Origin: Priestia abyssalis
Lineage (GTDB): Bacteria; Bacillota; Bacilli; Bacillales; Bacillaceae_H
NCBI RefSeq assembly: GCF_002019595.1
Contig: NZ_KV917369.1
Coordinates: 530,458 to 594,457, forward strand
Direction: 5' to 3'
Length of the DNA stretch: 64,000 nt
The notes under the pieces are model-generated. The model did not search any database. It had not been told where the DNA came from and saw nothing but the letters and a program-made list of their open reading frames with translations. The number at the start of each line of letters is the position of its first letter. Positions within the stretch are counted from its first letter, which is position 1. A program made the position numbers and the translations under genes. Shown piece after piece: positions 8,958 to 18,817 of this stretch.

Positions 8958-9175
8958 TGTGTGTTCAAAAAGGAGGGCAAAAAGGACCGAGAAGTTCAAG
9001 GAAGCGTAGCTTTGAGCATAAAGGAAAGCTTCTCACGATTCTGCATCGCACGCCGGAAAAGCGATTTTCTTTTCCAAGGAACGGAGCGTATGTTGTTAAT
9101 ACGTGAGTAGCGGAAAAGAAAGCTGACGCCGAAATTCGACGGTCATTTTTCCCGGACTTTTTGAACAACCTCTAA
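8958..9175 (+). repeat. Family B MITE-like repeat
   Basis: Ends are inverted repeats: GTGTTCAAAAAGGAGGGC on the left and, read on the minus strand, GTTGTTCAAAAAGTCCGGGA from the right. The interior holds several smaller palindromes. A relative with the same right end (GTTTCCCGGATTTTTTGAACAA) lies at 37861-38011, and one solo left-type end at 26158-26184. It separates the hydratase and acetaldehyde dehydrogenase genes within the operon. No ORF inside has a ribosome binding site or recognisable domain. Confidence 0.7.
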
Positions 9176-9198
9176 TAGTGAAAGAAGGTGGGAGAGGC

Positions 9199-10113
9199 AT
9201 GAAGAAAATAAAAGCAGCAATTGTGGGCTCAGGAAATATCGGAACAGATTTAATGTACAAACTCGAACGCAGTGACGTCATCGAGTTAACGGCAGTGATT
9301 GGAATCGACCCGGAATCGGATGGGTTAAAAAGAGCCGAAAAGGCCGGTTATCAAACATTCAGCAACGGAATACAATCGCTTATTGACAATCCGGATTTGG
9401 CAGACATTGTATTCGATGCGACGTCAGCAAAAGCGCATGTAAGGCATGCGAAGATTTTAAGAGATTTGGGTAAAATAGCAATTGATTTAACTCCTGCAGC
9501 GAGAGGGCCGTTTGTTTGCCCGGCTGTAAACCTTGGAGAAAATCTTGATGCTGAAAACGTCAATATGATTACATGCGGAGGTCAGGCGACCATTCCGATT
9601 GTCCATGCAATCAATAAGGTGGCAGATGTTACATACGGGGAGATTGTGGCGACCATTGCCAGCCTAAGCGCCGGTCCTGGTACAAGAGCGAATATTGATG
9701 AATTTACAATTACGACACGAAGAGGGATTGAGGAAGTGGGCGGAGCTGACCGCGGCAAGGCCCTCATTATTTTAAACCCTGCCGAGCCCCCTATTTTGAT
9801 GCGCGATACGGTGTATTGTGAAGTAAAACAAATGGATGAAGAAGCCATTCGCCAGTCTATTTACGATATGGTCCAAAAAGTTCAGGAATATGTTCCGGGC
9901 TACTGCTTAAAGCAAGAACCTTTGTTTGACGGCAATCGAGTAACGGTGTTCTTGGAAGTCACGGGAGCAGGCGACTATTTCCCTCCTTACGCCGGGAACT
10001 TGGATATCATGACGGCTGCCGCGGCAAAAGTCGCTGAAGACTATGCTCGCCATATGCTGAATGCAGCTGTACAAGGAGAGAAAGAGAGGGCTGTGACGAA
10101 TGAAACGAAATAG
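9199..10113 (+). CDS. mhpF: Acetaldehyde dehydrogenase (acylating)
   Basis: 304 residues. The N-terminal Rossmann motif is [14 protein letters not shown], and the catalytic cysteine is Cys126 in [12 protein letters not shown]. It converts acetaldehyde, CoA and NAD to acetyl-CoA. The family works in a complex with the aldolase, which channels acetaldehyde; the aldolase gene follows with a 14-bp overlap. The ATG at 9199 with GGTGGGAGAGG in front is preferred over a GTG at 9178. Full length for the DmpF/MhpF family. Confidence 0.93.
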   Translation: MKKIKAAIVGSGNIGTDLMYKLERSDVIELTAVIGIDPESDGLKRAEKAGYQTFSNGIQSLIDNPDLADIVFDATSAKAHVRHAKILRDLGKIAIDLTPAARGPFVCPAVNLGENLDAENVNMITCGGQATIPIVHAINKVADVTYGEIVATIASLSAGPGTRANIDEFTITTRRGIEEVGGADRGKALIILNPAEPPILMRDTVYCEVKQMDEEAIRQSIYDMVQKVQEYVPGYCLKQEPLFDGNRVTVFLEVTGAGDYFPPYAGNLDIMTAAAAKVAEDYARHMLNAAVQGEKERAVTNETK

Positions 10114-11125
10114 TGATAAGCCAATTAAAATCACCGAAGTTAGTTTAAGGGATGGAAGTCACGTAGTCAGACACCAATTTACAGAAGAACAAGTCCGAAA
10201 TGTCTCCAAAGCGTTGGACGAGGCAGGCATGCATTATATTGAAGTAAGTCATGGGGATGGATTAGGCGGTTCTACGTTGCAGTACGGAAAATCCCTTGTT
10301 GATGAAATGAAGCTTATTGAAGCAGCGGTCGAGGAATGTAAGCAATCAACAGTAGCCGTTCTTTTAATTCCCGGCATCGGGACGGTCCATGAACTAAAGC
10401 AGGCACGCGAGCTTGGAGCGGGTTTGGTTCGTGTCGCGACACATGTAACGGAAGCGGATGTATCGGCTCAGCATATTCAGCTGGCCCGTGAGCTTGGAAT
10501 GGAGACATTCGGCTTTTTGATGATGGCACACTCTGCGCCAGTAGAAAAGCTGGTGGAACAAGCAAAGCTAATGGAAAGCTACGGGGCACAAGGCGTTTAT
10601 ATAACTGATTCTGCGGGAGCGCTTTTGCCTCATGAAGTTCGCAAACGTGTCAGAGCACTGCGCGGGTCTCTTGATATTGAAGTGGGCTTTCATGCGCATA
10701 ACAATTCATCGTTAGCGGTTGCCAACACTCTTGCTGCGATTGAAGAGGGAGCGACAAGAATTGACGGCAGTGTGCGCTGCCTTGGAGCGGGTGCGGGTAA
10801 TACCCAAACGGAAGCTTTGCTTGCAGTGCTTGATCGGATAGGAGTAGACATAGGTATTGATTTATATAAGATGATGGATTTGGCTGAAGATGTAGTTGGA
10901 CCGATTTTACCGGGTTCTCAAGAAATCCGCAAAGGAAGCCTTGTTATGGGGTATGCCGGTGTCTATTCGAGCTTTTTGCTTCATGCAGAGCGGGCCGGGA
11001 AGCGATTCAACCTGGATCCGCGCGATATTTTAATGGAACTTGGTAAACGAAAAGTCGTGGGCGGACAGGAAGACATGATTTTAGACGTGGCAGCAGAGCT
11101 GGCTAAAGTAAAGTCGGGGGTGTGA
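10100..11125 (+). CDS. mhpE: 4-hydroxy-2-oxovalerate aldolase
   Basis: 341 residues of the DmpG/MhpE family (HMGL-like TIM barrel). Active-site residues are visible: Arg17-Asp18 and His21 in [13 protein letters not shown], and the metal-binding His198 and His200 in [12 protein letters not shown]. It cleaves 4-hydroxy-2-oxovalerate to pyruvate and acetaldehyde. The C-terminal helical domain that contacts the dehydrogenase is present. The gene overlaps the dehydrogenase gene upstream and is followed after 2 bp by the decarboxylase gene. Confidence 0.93.
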   Translation: MKRNSDKPIKITEVSLRDGSHVVRHQFTEEQVRNVSKALDEAGMHYIEVSHGDGLGGSTLQYGKSLVDEMKLIEAAVEECKQSTVAVLLIPGIGTVHELKQARELGAGLVRVATHVTEADVSAQHIQLARELGMETFGFLMMAHSAPVEKLVEQAKLMESYGAQGVYITDSAGALLPHEVRKRVRALRGSLDIEVGFHAHNNSSLAVANTLAAIEEGATRIDGSVRCLGAGAGNTQTEALLAVLDRIGVDIGIDLYKMMDLAEDVVGPILPGSQEIRKGSLVMGYAGVYSSFLLHAERAGKRFNLDPRDILMELGKRKVVGGQEDMILDVAAELAKVKSGV

Positions 11126-11127
11126 AC

Positions 11128-11916
11128 ATGAGATTGACCAAAGGTGCGGATATGGAAATTGTGGACTATCTCCTTTCTGCTGAGAAAGAGGTCCGGGAAG
11201 TAACGAAAGTGACAGATCGTTACCCTGATTTGACGATGGAAGACGCTTATGAGCTGCAGCAGCAGCTTATTGACCGCAAGATAAAAGAGGGTGCGAAACG
11301 GGCAGGAGTGAAACTCGGTTTAACGAGCAAAGCAAAGCAGGATATGATGGGCGTACATGAAGCGATCTATGGCTATTTATTAAATGATATGCTTGCATTT
11401 GAGTGGGAGCCAATGGAAAGTAAGCAGCTGATTCATCCGAAAGCAGAGCCGGAAATCGCATTCTTAATGGCAGAAGATCTTCAAGGAACGGATGTGACGG
11501 CAGAAGATGTATTAAAAGCGGTTAAGTATGTCGCGCCGGCTCTTGAAATCATTGACAGCCGTTATTTGAATTTCAAATTTACGCTTCCGGATGTCGTGGC
11601 GGATAATTGCTCTTCTGCACGTTTTGTTGTCGGAAGCAAGTGGGTGAAGCCGGAGGAGCTCGATTTAGCCAATGTGGGAATGGTTATGTCCAAAAATGGA
11701 GAGGTTGCGACGGTAGGAGCGGGCGCTGCTGTTTTAGGTCATCCTGCAGCTGCCGTTGCTTGGGCGGTCAATAAACTTGGTCAACGAAACGAAGGCTTGA
11801 AAAAAGGAGATATCGTGTTAAGCGGCGCCTTATCCGAGGCAGTGGCCTTTGAAGCAGGCGATTCGATTGTTGCTCAATTCGACGGCTTGGGCAGCGTATC
11901 GTTTTCTTGCAAATAA
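11128..11916 (+). CDS. 4-oxalocrotonate decarboxylase (XylI/DmpH type)
   Basis: About 262 residues, a paralogue of the hydratase at 8172. EIIDSRYLNFKFTLPDVVAD followed by NCSSARFVVG is the decarboxylase-branch signature. It decarboxylates 2-oxo-3-hexenedioate (from the tautomerase) to 2-hydroxypentadienoate. In known pathways this enzyme forms a complex with the hydratase. The ATG at 11128 has a G-rich site before it; an ATG at 11152 preceded by AAAGGTG is the alternative and would remove eight residues. A family A repeat starts right after the stop. Confidence 0.85.
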   Translation: MRLTKGADMEIVDYLLSAEKEVREVTKVTDRYPDLTMEDAYELQQQLIDRKIKEGAKRAGVKLGLTSKAKQDMMGVHEAIYGYLLNDMLAFEWEPMESKQLIHPKAEPEIAFLMAEDLQGTDVTAEDVLKAVKYVAPALEIIDSRYLNFKFTLPDVVADNCSSARFVVGSKWVKPEELDLANVGMVMSKNGEVATVGAGAAVLGHPAAAVAWAVNKLGQRNEGLKKGDIVLSGALSEAVAFEAGDSIVAQFDGLGSVSFSCK

Positions 11917-11985
11917 TATCTAAATCCACATAATAAAATGGACATGATTAAAAAAGCATTCATGTCCATTTTGTTGCGCATAAGG
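11917..11985 (+). repeat. Family A repeat, hairpin-1 copy
   Basis: TCTAAATCCACATAATAAAA leads into AATGGACATGATTAAA, the loop AAAGC, and ATTCATGTCCATTTTG; the stem is nearly perfect. It begins directly after the decarboxylase stop codon and ends 26 bases before the tautomerase ribosome binding site. Confidence 0.7.
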
Positions 11986-12023
11986 AGTTTGTTTATAAAA
12001 ATAATGAACTGGAGAGTTTGTTT

Positions 12024-12221
12024 ATGCCGATTATTCAAATTCAAGTGTTGGAAGGCAGAGGCCAAGAACAGATTAGAAGTTTAATTGCGGATGTGACGGA
12101 TGCAGTGGTTAAAAATTTTGAGGTGAAACCAGAACAAGTAAGGGTATTAGTGACTGAAATTGCTGATACACATTGGGGAGTCGGGGGGGAAACGAAGCGG
12201 GAGTTGATGCAGCGAGATTAA
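12024..12221 (+). CDS. 4-oxalocrotonate tautomerase
   Basis: 65 residues, the normal size of the 4-OT family. After removal of Met the protein starts with the catalytic proline (MPIIQIQVLEGR). The conserved arginine of GRGQEQIRSLI is also present. It ketonises 2-hydroxymuconate or 2-aminomuconate-derived enol to the substrate of the decarboxylase. The frame is open from a TTG at 12018, but only a start at 12024, with GGAGAG 7 bases before, exposes Pro1. It is the last gene of the aromatic cluster. Confidence 0.85.
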   Translation: MPIIQIQVLEGRGQEQIRSLIADVTDAVVKNFEVKPEQVRVLVTEIADTHWGVGGETKRELMQRD

Positions 12222-12310
12222 AATCTACATAAATTATTAGCCATAAAAAACGGTTATGTCCACTGATTCTCTTTTTATTTCATTATATCCATAGAATTGA
12301 ACGAAAAATT

Positions 12311-12351
12311 AAAAATAGCACTTCTCGTCTCAGGAGAAGTGCTATTTTTAG
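12311..12351. terminator. Bidirectional terminator
   Basis: AAAAATAGCACTTCTC and GAGAAGTGCTATTTTT form a 16-bp perfect stem with a 7-nt loop, A-rich on one side and T-rich on the other. It lies between the convergent tautomerase and DMT transporter genes; the last stop codon of the latter lies in it. Confidence 0.85.
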
Positions 12352-13283
12352 TGATTACGAATAAAAGTTGCATTTGAAGGCTGTAAATGGATACCTTTCC
12401 GCTTTGAAATCGCGTTTGTTTTAAAGCGTGCAAATAAATAACATCCTATAATCACGATACCGCTCCCGATTCCTTGTATCCACGTTATTTGCTCACCTAG
12501 TAATAAAAACGCTAAAATGGCAGTGAAAATCGGATTGAAATTTAAGAAAATACCTGATGTAGTGGCACCTAATTTTTGTACGCCAATATTCCAAAACACC
12601 ATACATGCTACAGTTGAAATAACGCCCGTATATAAAATGGATTGTATGAAAGAAGCATCTATATTGGAAACCGTAAAATCAGAGAGGTTAAATGGAAGAA
12701 GAACGATAAGTCCAAATATACCAGAGTATAAGGTGGACATCATGGGTGATGTCTTTGTTGTAGCCCATCTGCTGCAAACGGAATATATCCCCCATATACA
12801 TACAGCAGTCATCATCCACAGATCACCTGTATTAAAATGCAATGAAAGCAATAGGTGGATCTTTCCTTTTGAAAGAACAAGAATTACGCCAAAAAGCGAA
12901 AGAAACATCGAAAACATTTGTAGTATATTCATTCTTTCTTTTAAGAATAAAGATGAAAAAACAGCAATTGAAATCGTATTTAATGTTGAAATTAATCCAG
13001 CATTGGTCGCGGATGTTTGCTCTAATGCCCAAAACTGAAAGAGATTGAATAGAACAACACCTGTTATTCCCATTAAAAATAAAGGAAGAATTGCACCTCG
13101 AGGCGGTAATATCTTTTTTTCTTTCCACCAGACAATTGGTAAAAGACAAGCAACAGCAATCATCCATCGTAAGCTCGTCAAGGTCATCGGAGAAGCGTGG
13201 CCAACAAGCGATTTTCCAACGACGAAATTTCCTCCCCATAATAAACTTGTTAAAAGCATTAATAACAAATAAAAAATCGGCAT
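12348..13283 (-). CDS. EamA/DMT family permease
   Basis: 311 residues with ten hydrophobic segments and an EamA duplication: LLWGGNFVVGKSL in the first half, and VACMVFWNIGVQKLGATTSG in the second. Members export amino acids and metabolites. The start at 13283 has AAGGAGCT in front; an upstream in-frame ATG (13352) would add 23 residues and lacks a site. It is divergent from the Lrp/AsnC gene at 13541, a common exporter-regulator arrangement. Substrate unknown. Confidence 0.85.
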   Translation of the reverse strand: MPIFYLLLMLLTSLLWGGNFVVGKSLVGHASPMTLTSLRWMIAVACLLPIVWWKEKKILPPRGAILPLFLMGITGVVLFNLFQFWALEQTSATNAGLISTLNTISIAVFSSLFLKERMNILQMFSMFLSLFGVILVLSKGKIHLLLSLHFNTGDLWMMTAVCIWGIYSVCSRWATTKTSPMMSTLYSGIFGLIVLLPFNLSDFTVSNIDASFIQSILYTGVISTVACMVFWNIGVQKLGATTSGIFLNFNPIFTAILAFLLLGEQITWIQGIGSGIVIIGCYLFARFKTNAISKRKGIHLQPSNATFIRNH

Positions 13284-13540
13284 ATTACGTAGCTCCTTTT
13301 CATATTTCACTGTTGCAGTGAAAAAGATTGAAGCCATTGTGCACAATAGCATTTAGAATATTCTATATTATTGACTTGTAAATAATTTTAACATTTTTAT
13401 TTCTTATACAGTTAATTATTTTGTATAATAAAATAAATTCAGAATAATATAAAGTGATTATTGAGATTTGGAGAATTAAATTCAATTTTCATGTTGAAAA
13501 GGTGCTGTTTTTGGAAGAATTGTAAGGGGAGTGAATCTGC

Positions 13541-14029
13541 GTGGAATCTGCCGCAAGCAAAGTGTTAGATGATGTTGATATTCAAATATTAGATATAATG
13601 CAAAAAGAAGTACAGTTAAGCAATGCGGAGCTCGCACGGCGCGTAAATTTGTCTCCGCCTGCTACACATGCAAGGGTAAAACGTTTGGAAAGTGAAGGGT
13701 TTATCGATCGGCAAGTCGCCATCTTAAATCAAGAGAAGCTTGGATTTGATTTATTATGCTTTATTTTTATAAGCACGAATATCCATCAAGCTGAGAAACT
13801 CGAAGTTTTGGAGAAGGCATTAGAATCTATGCCAGAAGTATTGGAGTGTCACTGTCTAACAGGAGAGCATGATTATTTTTTAAAAGTAGCGAACAAAGAT
13901 CGGAAGGGACTGGAGAACTTCATTAGAAAATTAAACAGGCTTGGAATCACAAGGATTCAAACTAGTTTAGCATTAAGAGAAATTAAATATTCTACAGTTT
14001 TGCCAATATGGGGAGGAGAAAAGATATAA
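13541..14029 (+). CDS. Lrp/AsnC family transcriptional regulator
   Basis: 162 residues. The N-terminal helix-turn-helix reads LDIMQKEVQLSNAELARRVN, then LSPPATHARVKRLESEGFI. The C-terminal RAM domain shows VLECHCLTGEHDYFLKV. The start is a GTG. It lies between the divergent DMT exporter and the EutB gene. In Halomonas elongata the ectoine degradation regulator DoeX is of this family, so control of the downstream eut genes is plausible; control of the DMT gene is the alternative. Confidence 0.88.
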   Translation: MESAASKVLDDVDIQILDIMQKEVQLSNAELARRVNLSPPATHARVKRLESEGFIDRQVAILNQEKLGFDLLCFIFISTNIHQAEKLEVLEKALESMPEVLECHCLTGEHDYFLKVANKDRKGLENFIRKLNRLGITRIQTSLALREIKYSTVLPIWGGEKI

Positions 14030-14041
14030 TTTTAGAATAAG

Positions 14042-14079
14042 AAAAGCAAGCACGGTAATCTGCGTGTGCTTGCTTTTTG
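14042..14079 (+). terminator. Terminator after the Lrp/AsnC gene
   Basis: AAAAGCAAGCAC and GTGCTTGCTTTTT pair strongly. A second hairpin, AACAACCTG...CAGGTTGTTTGAT, follows at 14147-14182. Together they separate the regulator from EutB. Confidence 0.8.
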
Positions 14080-14371
14080 TGCTGATTAATAAATCCTCTT
14101 AATCTTTTGGTGTAAATCTTTGAAATAGGGCCATTATAAAACATCGAAACAACCTGTGTCCTTTATTCTACAGGGTCAGGTTGTTTGATTCTCCGTGAAT
14201 TCACACATAATTATTACAATGAATCGTTATAAAACTGTATGAAAAACCTCTGCCTCTACTAGCCACTTTTGACAATTGATATCAGAAAATTCATGCTATA
14301 TAATCCAAAGCAGAGGACAGAAATTTTTGATTGAATACATTATATCGTCTATCGTCGGGGAGGGAGAGAAT

Positions 14372-15370
14372 TTGTCTTATATTTCATCTGCCAAGAAAGG
14401 TCATGATGTAACAATCCGTGATGTATGGGAAGCGCGAAAACGAATTGCTTCTATTATAAATAGAACGCCATTGATTCAATCTTCTATTCTATCAGAAAGA
14501 GTGGGGCGCCCTGTTTATTTAAAGCTTGAGAATGTCCATGAAATCGGAGCGTTTAAAGTAAGGGGGGCGGCCAATAAAATCTTAAGCTTGAGCGAAGAAG
14601 AAAAGAAAAGAGGCGTTGCGACATTCTCCACTGGAAATCATGGTATGGCTGTTGCCTATGTAGCGCAAAAGCTTGGTATTGATGCGGTAGTCTGTATTTC
14701 AAATCGTGTACCAAAAGCGAAAGTGGATTCACTAAAAAGATTAGGAGCCCAACTTGAAATTTATGGGGATAGTCAGGATGAAGCGGGAGAACGTTGTTAT
14801 GAATTAGAGAAAGAGCGAGGGTTGACGGTTATTCAGCCTTTTGATGATCCGCATGTTATCGCGGGTCAGGGAACGATCGGGTTAGAGATATTGGAGGAAG
14901 TTCCCGATCTTACTGATATCGTCGTACCGCTTTCCGGAGGAGGGCTGCTTTCCGGAGTCGGATTAGCAGTGAAATCAAATGATTCTAATATCAGGGTAAC
15001 TGGTGTTTCGATGGAACGTGCGGCTGTGATGTATGAAAGTCTAAAGGCCGGAAAACCATTGCAGCTTGAAGAAGAGGATACGCTCGCTGATAGTTTGCTC
15101 GGGGGAATCGGATTGGACAATCAATATACGTTCCGAATGGCCCGGCAGTACATGGATAAGGCCATTCTTATACCGGAAGAGGAGATTGGCTATAGTATGG
15201 CATTTATGATGGATAAGCATCGCATGATTATGGAGGGAGCGGCAGCAACGGGGATTGCGGCTGTTTTAGGAAAGAAAATTCCTCATCAGGATGGTGCTAT
15301 TGCAGTCATCATAAGTGGACATAATGTTGACCTTTCTGTACTCTCCCGCTTAATCCAAGAGTATCTATGA
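14372..15370 (+). CDS. eutB: Hydroxyectoine utilisation dehydratase EutB-like (PLP, threonine dehydratase fold)
   Basis: 332 residues, fold type II PLP enzyme. The PLP lysine is Lys62 in IGAFKVRGAANK, and the phosphate loop is SGGGLLSG near residue 190. The stretches VTGVSMERAAVMYESLKAG and DTLADSLLGGIGLDNQYTF fit EutB of ectoine clusters better than IlvA or generic serine dehydratases. The proposed role is dehydration or deamination of hydroxylated diaminobutyrate from hydroxyectoine. The frame is open from 14276, but GGGGAGGGAG directly before the TTG at 14372 and the family length support that start. Aspartase follows. Confidence 0.8.
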   Translation: MSYISSAKKGHDVTIRDVWEARKRIASIINRTPLIQSSILSERVGRPVYLKLENVHEIGAFKVRGAANKILSLSEEEKKRGVATFSTGNHGMAVAYVAQKLGIDAVVCISNRVPKAKVDSLKRLGAQLEIYGDSQDEAGERCYELEKERGLTVIQPFDDPHVIAGQGTIGLEILEEVPDLTDIVVPLSGGGLLSGVGLAVKSNDSNIRVTGVSMERAAVMYESLKAGKPLQLEEEDTLADSLLGGIGLDNQYTFRMARQYMDKAILIPEEEIGYSMAFMMDKHRMIMEGAAATGIAAVLGKKIPHQDGAIAVIISGHNVDLSVLSRLIQEYL

Positions 15371-15444
15371 ATTGACATAATGAATGGGCCATTAATAAAG
15401 AGGTTCATTGCGTATAAGTCAATTGAAGATAGGGGGGGGGAATT

Positions 15445-16881
15445 ATGTCAGCTATTAATGACAATAATGATGCACGAATTGAACAAGATTTCCTAGGGGC
15501 GAAAGAAGTACCGAAAGATGCGTATTATGGCATCCAAACGTTGCGGGCAGTCGAAAACTTTCCGATTACAGGCTACCGTATTCATGAATCGTTAATTAAG
15601 GCTTTGGCTATGGTAAAAAAAGCTGCAGCATTAGCAAATATGGATGTAAAGCGCTTGTATGAGGGAATAGGCAATGCCATTATCACAGCAACGGATGAAA
15701 TCATCCAAGGAAGGTGGCATGAGCAGTTCATCGTCGATCCGATTCAAGGCGGTGCGGGCACTTCCATGAACATGAATGCAAATGAATTAATTGCTAACCG
15801 TGCCCTGGAATTACTTGGTCATGAAAAAGGGGAATATAAACATTTAAGCCCAAACAGTCATGTTAATATGTCCCAATCTACAAACGATGTGTTCCCGACG
15901 GCCATTCATCTCGCAACTCTTACTTCCATTGAAAGCTTATTGCATACGATGCAAGACATGCTGGCTGTTCTGAAGAAAAAATCACAGCAATTTGATCATG
16001 TCATTAAAATGGGGCGAACCCATCTTCAAGATGCAGTGCCCATCCGTCTTGGCCAAGAATTTGAAGCGTACAGCCGTGTAGTAGAGCGTGATATAAAACG
16101 CATTCGGCAATCACGGCAGCATTTATACGAAGTGAATATGGGAGCAACAGCAGTTGGCACAGGATTAAATGCTGATCCCCGCTATATTGAAAATGTAGTC
16201 AAGTATTTAGCGGATATTAGCGGCCTGCCGCTTGTTGGAGCCGAGCATCTTGTTGATGCGACACAGAATACCGATGCATATACAGAAGTGTCCGCAGCAC
16301 TGAAAGTATGTGCCATGAATATGTCTAAAATCGCCAATGATCTCCGTTTAATGGCATCGGGACCGAGAGCTGGACTCGCTGAAATTACGTTGCCGGCTCG
16401 TCAGCCGGGCTCATCGATTATGCCGGGAAAAGTAAACCCCGTCATGCCGGAGATGATTAACCAAATAGCTTTTCAGGTCATTGGCAACGATCATACCATT
16501 TGCCTCGCTTCCGAAGCGGGACAGCTTGAATTAAACGTGATGGAGCCGGTGCTTGTCTTTAACTTGCTTCAATCGATCAGCATCATGAACAATGGATTCC
16601 GTGCCTTTACGGACCATTGCCTCACGGGTATTGAGGCAAATGAAAAACAATTGAAGGAATACGTGGACAAGAGTGTCGGAATCATCACGGCCGTCAATCC
16701 CCATATCGGATATGAAGTGGCAGCGCGTATTGCCAGGGAAGCAATCTTAAAGGGGAAACCTGTTCGAGAGTTATGCTTACAATATGATGTATTAACAGAA
16801 GAAGAGCTGGATCTTATTTTAAATCCTTATGAGATGACAAAACCGGGTATTTCTGGCGCTTCTCTTTTTGATAGAGAATGA
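15445..16881 (+). CDS. aspA: Aspartate ammonia-lyase
   Basis: 478 residues of the fumarase/aspartase superfamily. The signature GSSIMPGKVNPVMPE is present near residue 330, and the N-terminal part has GGAGTSMNMNANE and SPNSHVNMSQSTND, both aspartase-like. It releases ammonia from L-aspartate to give fumarate. Located inside the ectoine island, it would drain aspartate, the end product of ectoine breakdown, into the citric acid cycle. A run of eight G precedes the start and probably acts as the ribosome binding site. Confidence 0.92.
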   Translation: MSAINDNNDARIEQDFLGAKEVPKDAYYGIQTLRAVENFPITGYRIHESLIKALAMVKKAAALANMDVKRLYEGIGNAIITATDEIIQGRWHEQFIVDPIQGGAGTSMNMNANELIANRALELLGHEKGEYKHLSPNSHVNMSQSTNDVFPTAIHLATLTSIESLLHTMQDMLAVLKKKSQQFDHVIKMGRTHLQDAVPIRLGQEFEAYSRVVERDIKRIRQSRQHLYEVNMGATAVGTGLNADPRYIENVVKYLADISGLPLVGAEHLVDATQNTDAYTEVSAALKVCAMNMSKIANDLRLMASGPRAGLAEITLPARQPGSSIMPGKVNPVMPEMINQIAFQVIGNDHTICLASEAGQLELNVMEPVLVFNLLQSISIMNNGFRAFTDHCLTGIEANEKQLKEYVDKSVGIITAVNPHIGYEVAARIAREAILKGKPVRELCLQYDVLTEEELDLILNPYEMTKPGISGASLFDRE

Positions 16882-17084
16882 ATAATTTTTCTATCATCGT
16901 GAGGAAAGAAGAAATCCTCTCCAAGTGAAGGTTGTCACTGCCCTCATATTGTACGATCAGACTTTTTGTTTCTATCAATATTATCTGAATATAGCAAAAA
17001 TAGTAGACGATATCCATTTTTTGTGTTTTGCTATATATAGTATTATTTTTATAGTTTGAATTTTTAACGGTCGAGGGGGGCAAC

Positions 17085-18794
17085 ATGAGGTTAACAATAG
17101 GGGACGTTTTAAAATTCGATGTGATGAAAAACGCAAGGGTGAGAACAGGGAAGCAGTTACTGGATGAGCGGCATGTTCAATGGATTTCTGCGATGGAAAT
17201 GCCGGTCGAAAATTTTGTTCGCAAAAATGAAGTTGTATTGAGTACGGCCATTGGATGCGGTCATGACCTCGAATTATTTAAACAATTTGTACAAGATATT
17301 GCTGAATCAGAAGCGTCAGCGCTTATGATTGCTTTAGGGCGTTATATATATGATATTCCAAGAGAAGTGATGGAATTAGCGGAGCAGAAAAGCTTGGTGA
17401 TCATCGAAATCCCATGGGAAGTCCGCTTTGCCGATATCATTGAAGACGTCATGAGGGAATTAAACGGTATTGATTATAAAGAGCGGGAAAAATCAGAGAA
17501 AGTACAGCAGGAGCTTTTAAAGTTAATTTTACAAGAGACCGACCTGAGCCATATTTCCAAGTTTATCGAAAGGCATGTTGGAAGTCCGATTGTCATTACA
17601 GATCGGACGGGAACGATTCAAGAAAAGAGCAGTCATCATTCAAATTTGGTAGAGAAATGGAAAGACTATGTGATACAGGGCATGATCCCATCAAGAAAGG
17701 CAGCAGTGCTAACACATGATCCGATGTTTCAAAAGTTTCAAATTATTGAACTGGAAGATCGATTCATTCTCCAGCTGCCGGTACTACAAGTGTTAGGGGA
17801 TGCCCAAGGATATTTATTTGTGCTATTGCCGCCTGATACATCTGCAGAATCATTTTTAACACAATATCGAGTCAATGTATTGGAACATTCAGCGACAACG
17901 ATAGCCCTCTGGCTTTCACGTAAAAATGCGATTGAAGATACGAAAATGCGTCTGCGCAGTGATTTTGTACAGGAGCTGGCAAAAGGAGAGTTTCTTTCTT
18001 GGGATCAAGCAAATTCAAGAGCGAAATTGTTAGGGTATAATCTAAAGCTTCCGTATATTTGTATTGTTGGCTTTCCAGAAAACTTAAAAACTCTTTTTCG
18101 AAAAAGGAAACAAGATGCTGACTCGTTTGAGCACTGGCTTGACAACATGATTCGCTACATTGAAGAGGAAATTTTCTATGCGGCACAATCTTTGAAAAGA
18201 GAAGTCATGATGACATATCAGGGAGAAAAGTTGATGATCTTCCTTGAAATTTCCGTAGATAAGAGCAATGAAAACGCTGCCAATTTTTTAGATCTTGTGG
18301 AACGGCGCCTAACCAATCTGCTCCCGGAAGTCGTCATATCTTGGGGAATCGGAAATTACCGTGAAGATGTCGATGGATTTAGTGAAAGCTATCAAAACGC
18401 AGAAGTCGCTTTAAATATCGGCAGACGAAAAAAAGGAAGCGGTCATCGCATGCTGTTTGAGAATACGCGTGTTGATCGGGTGCTCTTAAGTCTTGCGCAA
18501 AATAAAGATATGAAAGAAGTTATTATGTCAACGATTGAACCATTGGTTGAATACGATGAGCAGCGTAATATGGATTTAATCGGTACATTTAGTGCGTATA
18601 ATCAATGTCATGGAAATGTAAGCCAAACAGCAAGGTCATTGAATTTACATAGACAATCTCTGCTGTATCGCCTAAGAAAGATTGAATCGCTGACAGGGCT
18701 TTCTCTCATTGATCCGGACGATTTGTTTTTATTGGATTTAAGTATTAAGACTTGGAAAATGGGTTTATCTGAAGAAATAGTAAAACAAAGATAG
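17085..18794 (+). CDS. PucR/CdaR family transcriptional regulator
   Basis: 569 residues. The N-terminal PucR domain (about 1-130, LTIGDVL...[10 protein letters not shown]) is followed by a middle region like GGDEF-related CdaR domains. The C-terminal HTH is [20 protein letters not shown] followed by [10 protein letters not shown] (about 505-535). PucR-type proteins activate catabolic genes for nitrogenous compounds. It stands alone between aspartase and PdxS, with its own AT-rich upstream region, and probably controls the eut genes together with the Lrp-type regulator. The target is inferred. Confidence 0.88.
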   Translation: MRLTIGDVLKFDVMKNARVRTGKQLLDERHVQWISAMEMPVENFVRKNEVVLSTAIGCGHDLELFKQFVQDIAESEASALMIALGRYIYDIPREVMELAEQKSLVIIEIPWEVRFADIIEDVMRELNGIDYKEREKSEKVQQELLKLILQETDLSHISKFIERHVGSPIVITDRTGTIQEKSSHHSNLVEKWKDYVIQGMIPSRKAAVLTHDPMFQKFQIIELEDRFILQLPVLQVLGDAQGYLFVLLPPDTSAESFLTQYRVNVLEHSATTIALWLSRKNAIEDTKMRLRSDFVQELAKGEFLSWDQANSRAKLLGYNLKLPYICIVGFPENLKTLFRKRKQDADSFEHWLDNMIRYIEEEIFYAAQSLKREVMMTYQGEKLMIFLEISVDKSNENAANFLDLVERRLTNLLPEVVISWGIGNYREDVDGFSESYQNAEVALNIGRRKKGSGHRMLFENTRVDRVLLSLAQNKDMKEVIMSTIEPLVEYDEQRNMDLIGTFSAYNQCHGNVSQTARSLNLHRQSLLYRLRKIESLTGLSLIDPDDLFLLDLSIKTWKMGLSEEIVKQR

Positions 18795-18817
18795 AAAAAA
18801 TTTGGAGGGAAAAACTT

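Noticed and set aside
12222-12290. Possible further family A copy (CTACATAAATTATTAGCC...GGTTATGTCC)
   Set aside because: The lead is similar, but the stem is poor and the loop core is missing; probably a decayed copy or chance.
12517-13038. 173-residue open frame on the plus strand opposite the DMT transporter gene
   Set aside because: No ribosome binding site, no recognisable domain, and it lies fully antisense to a clear membrane protein gene.
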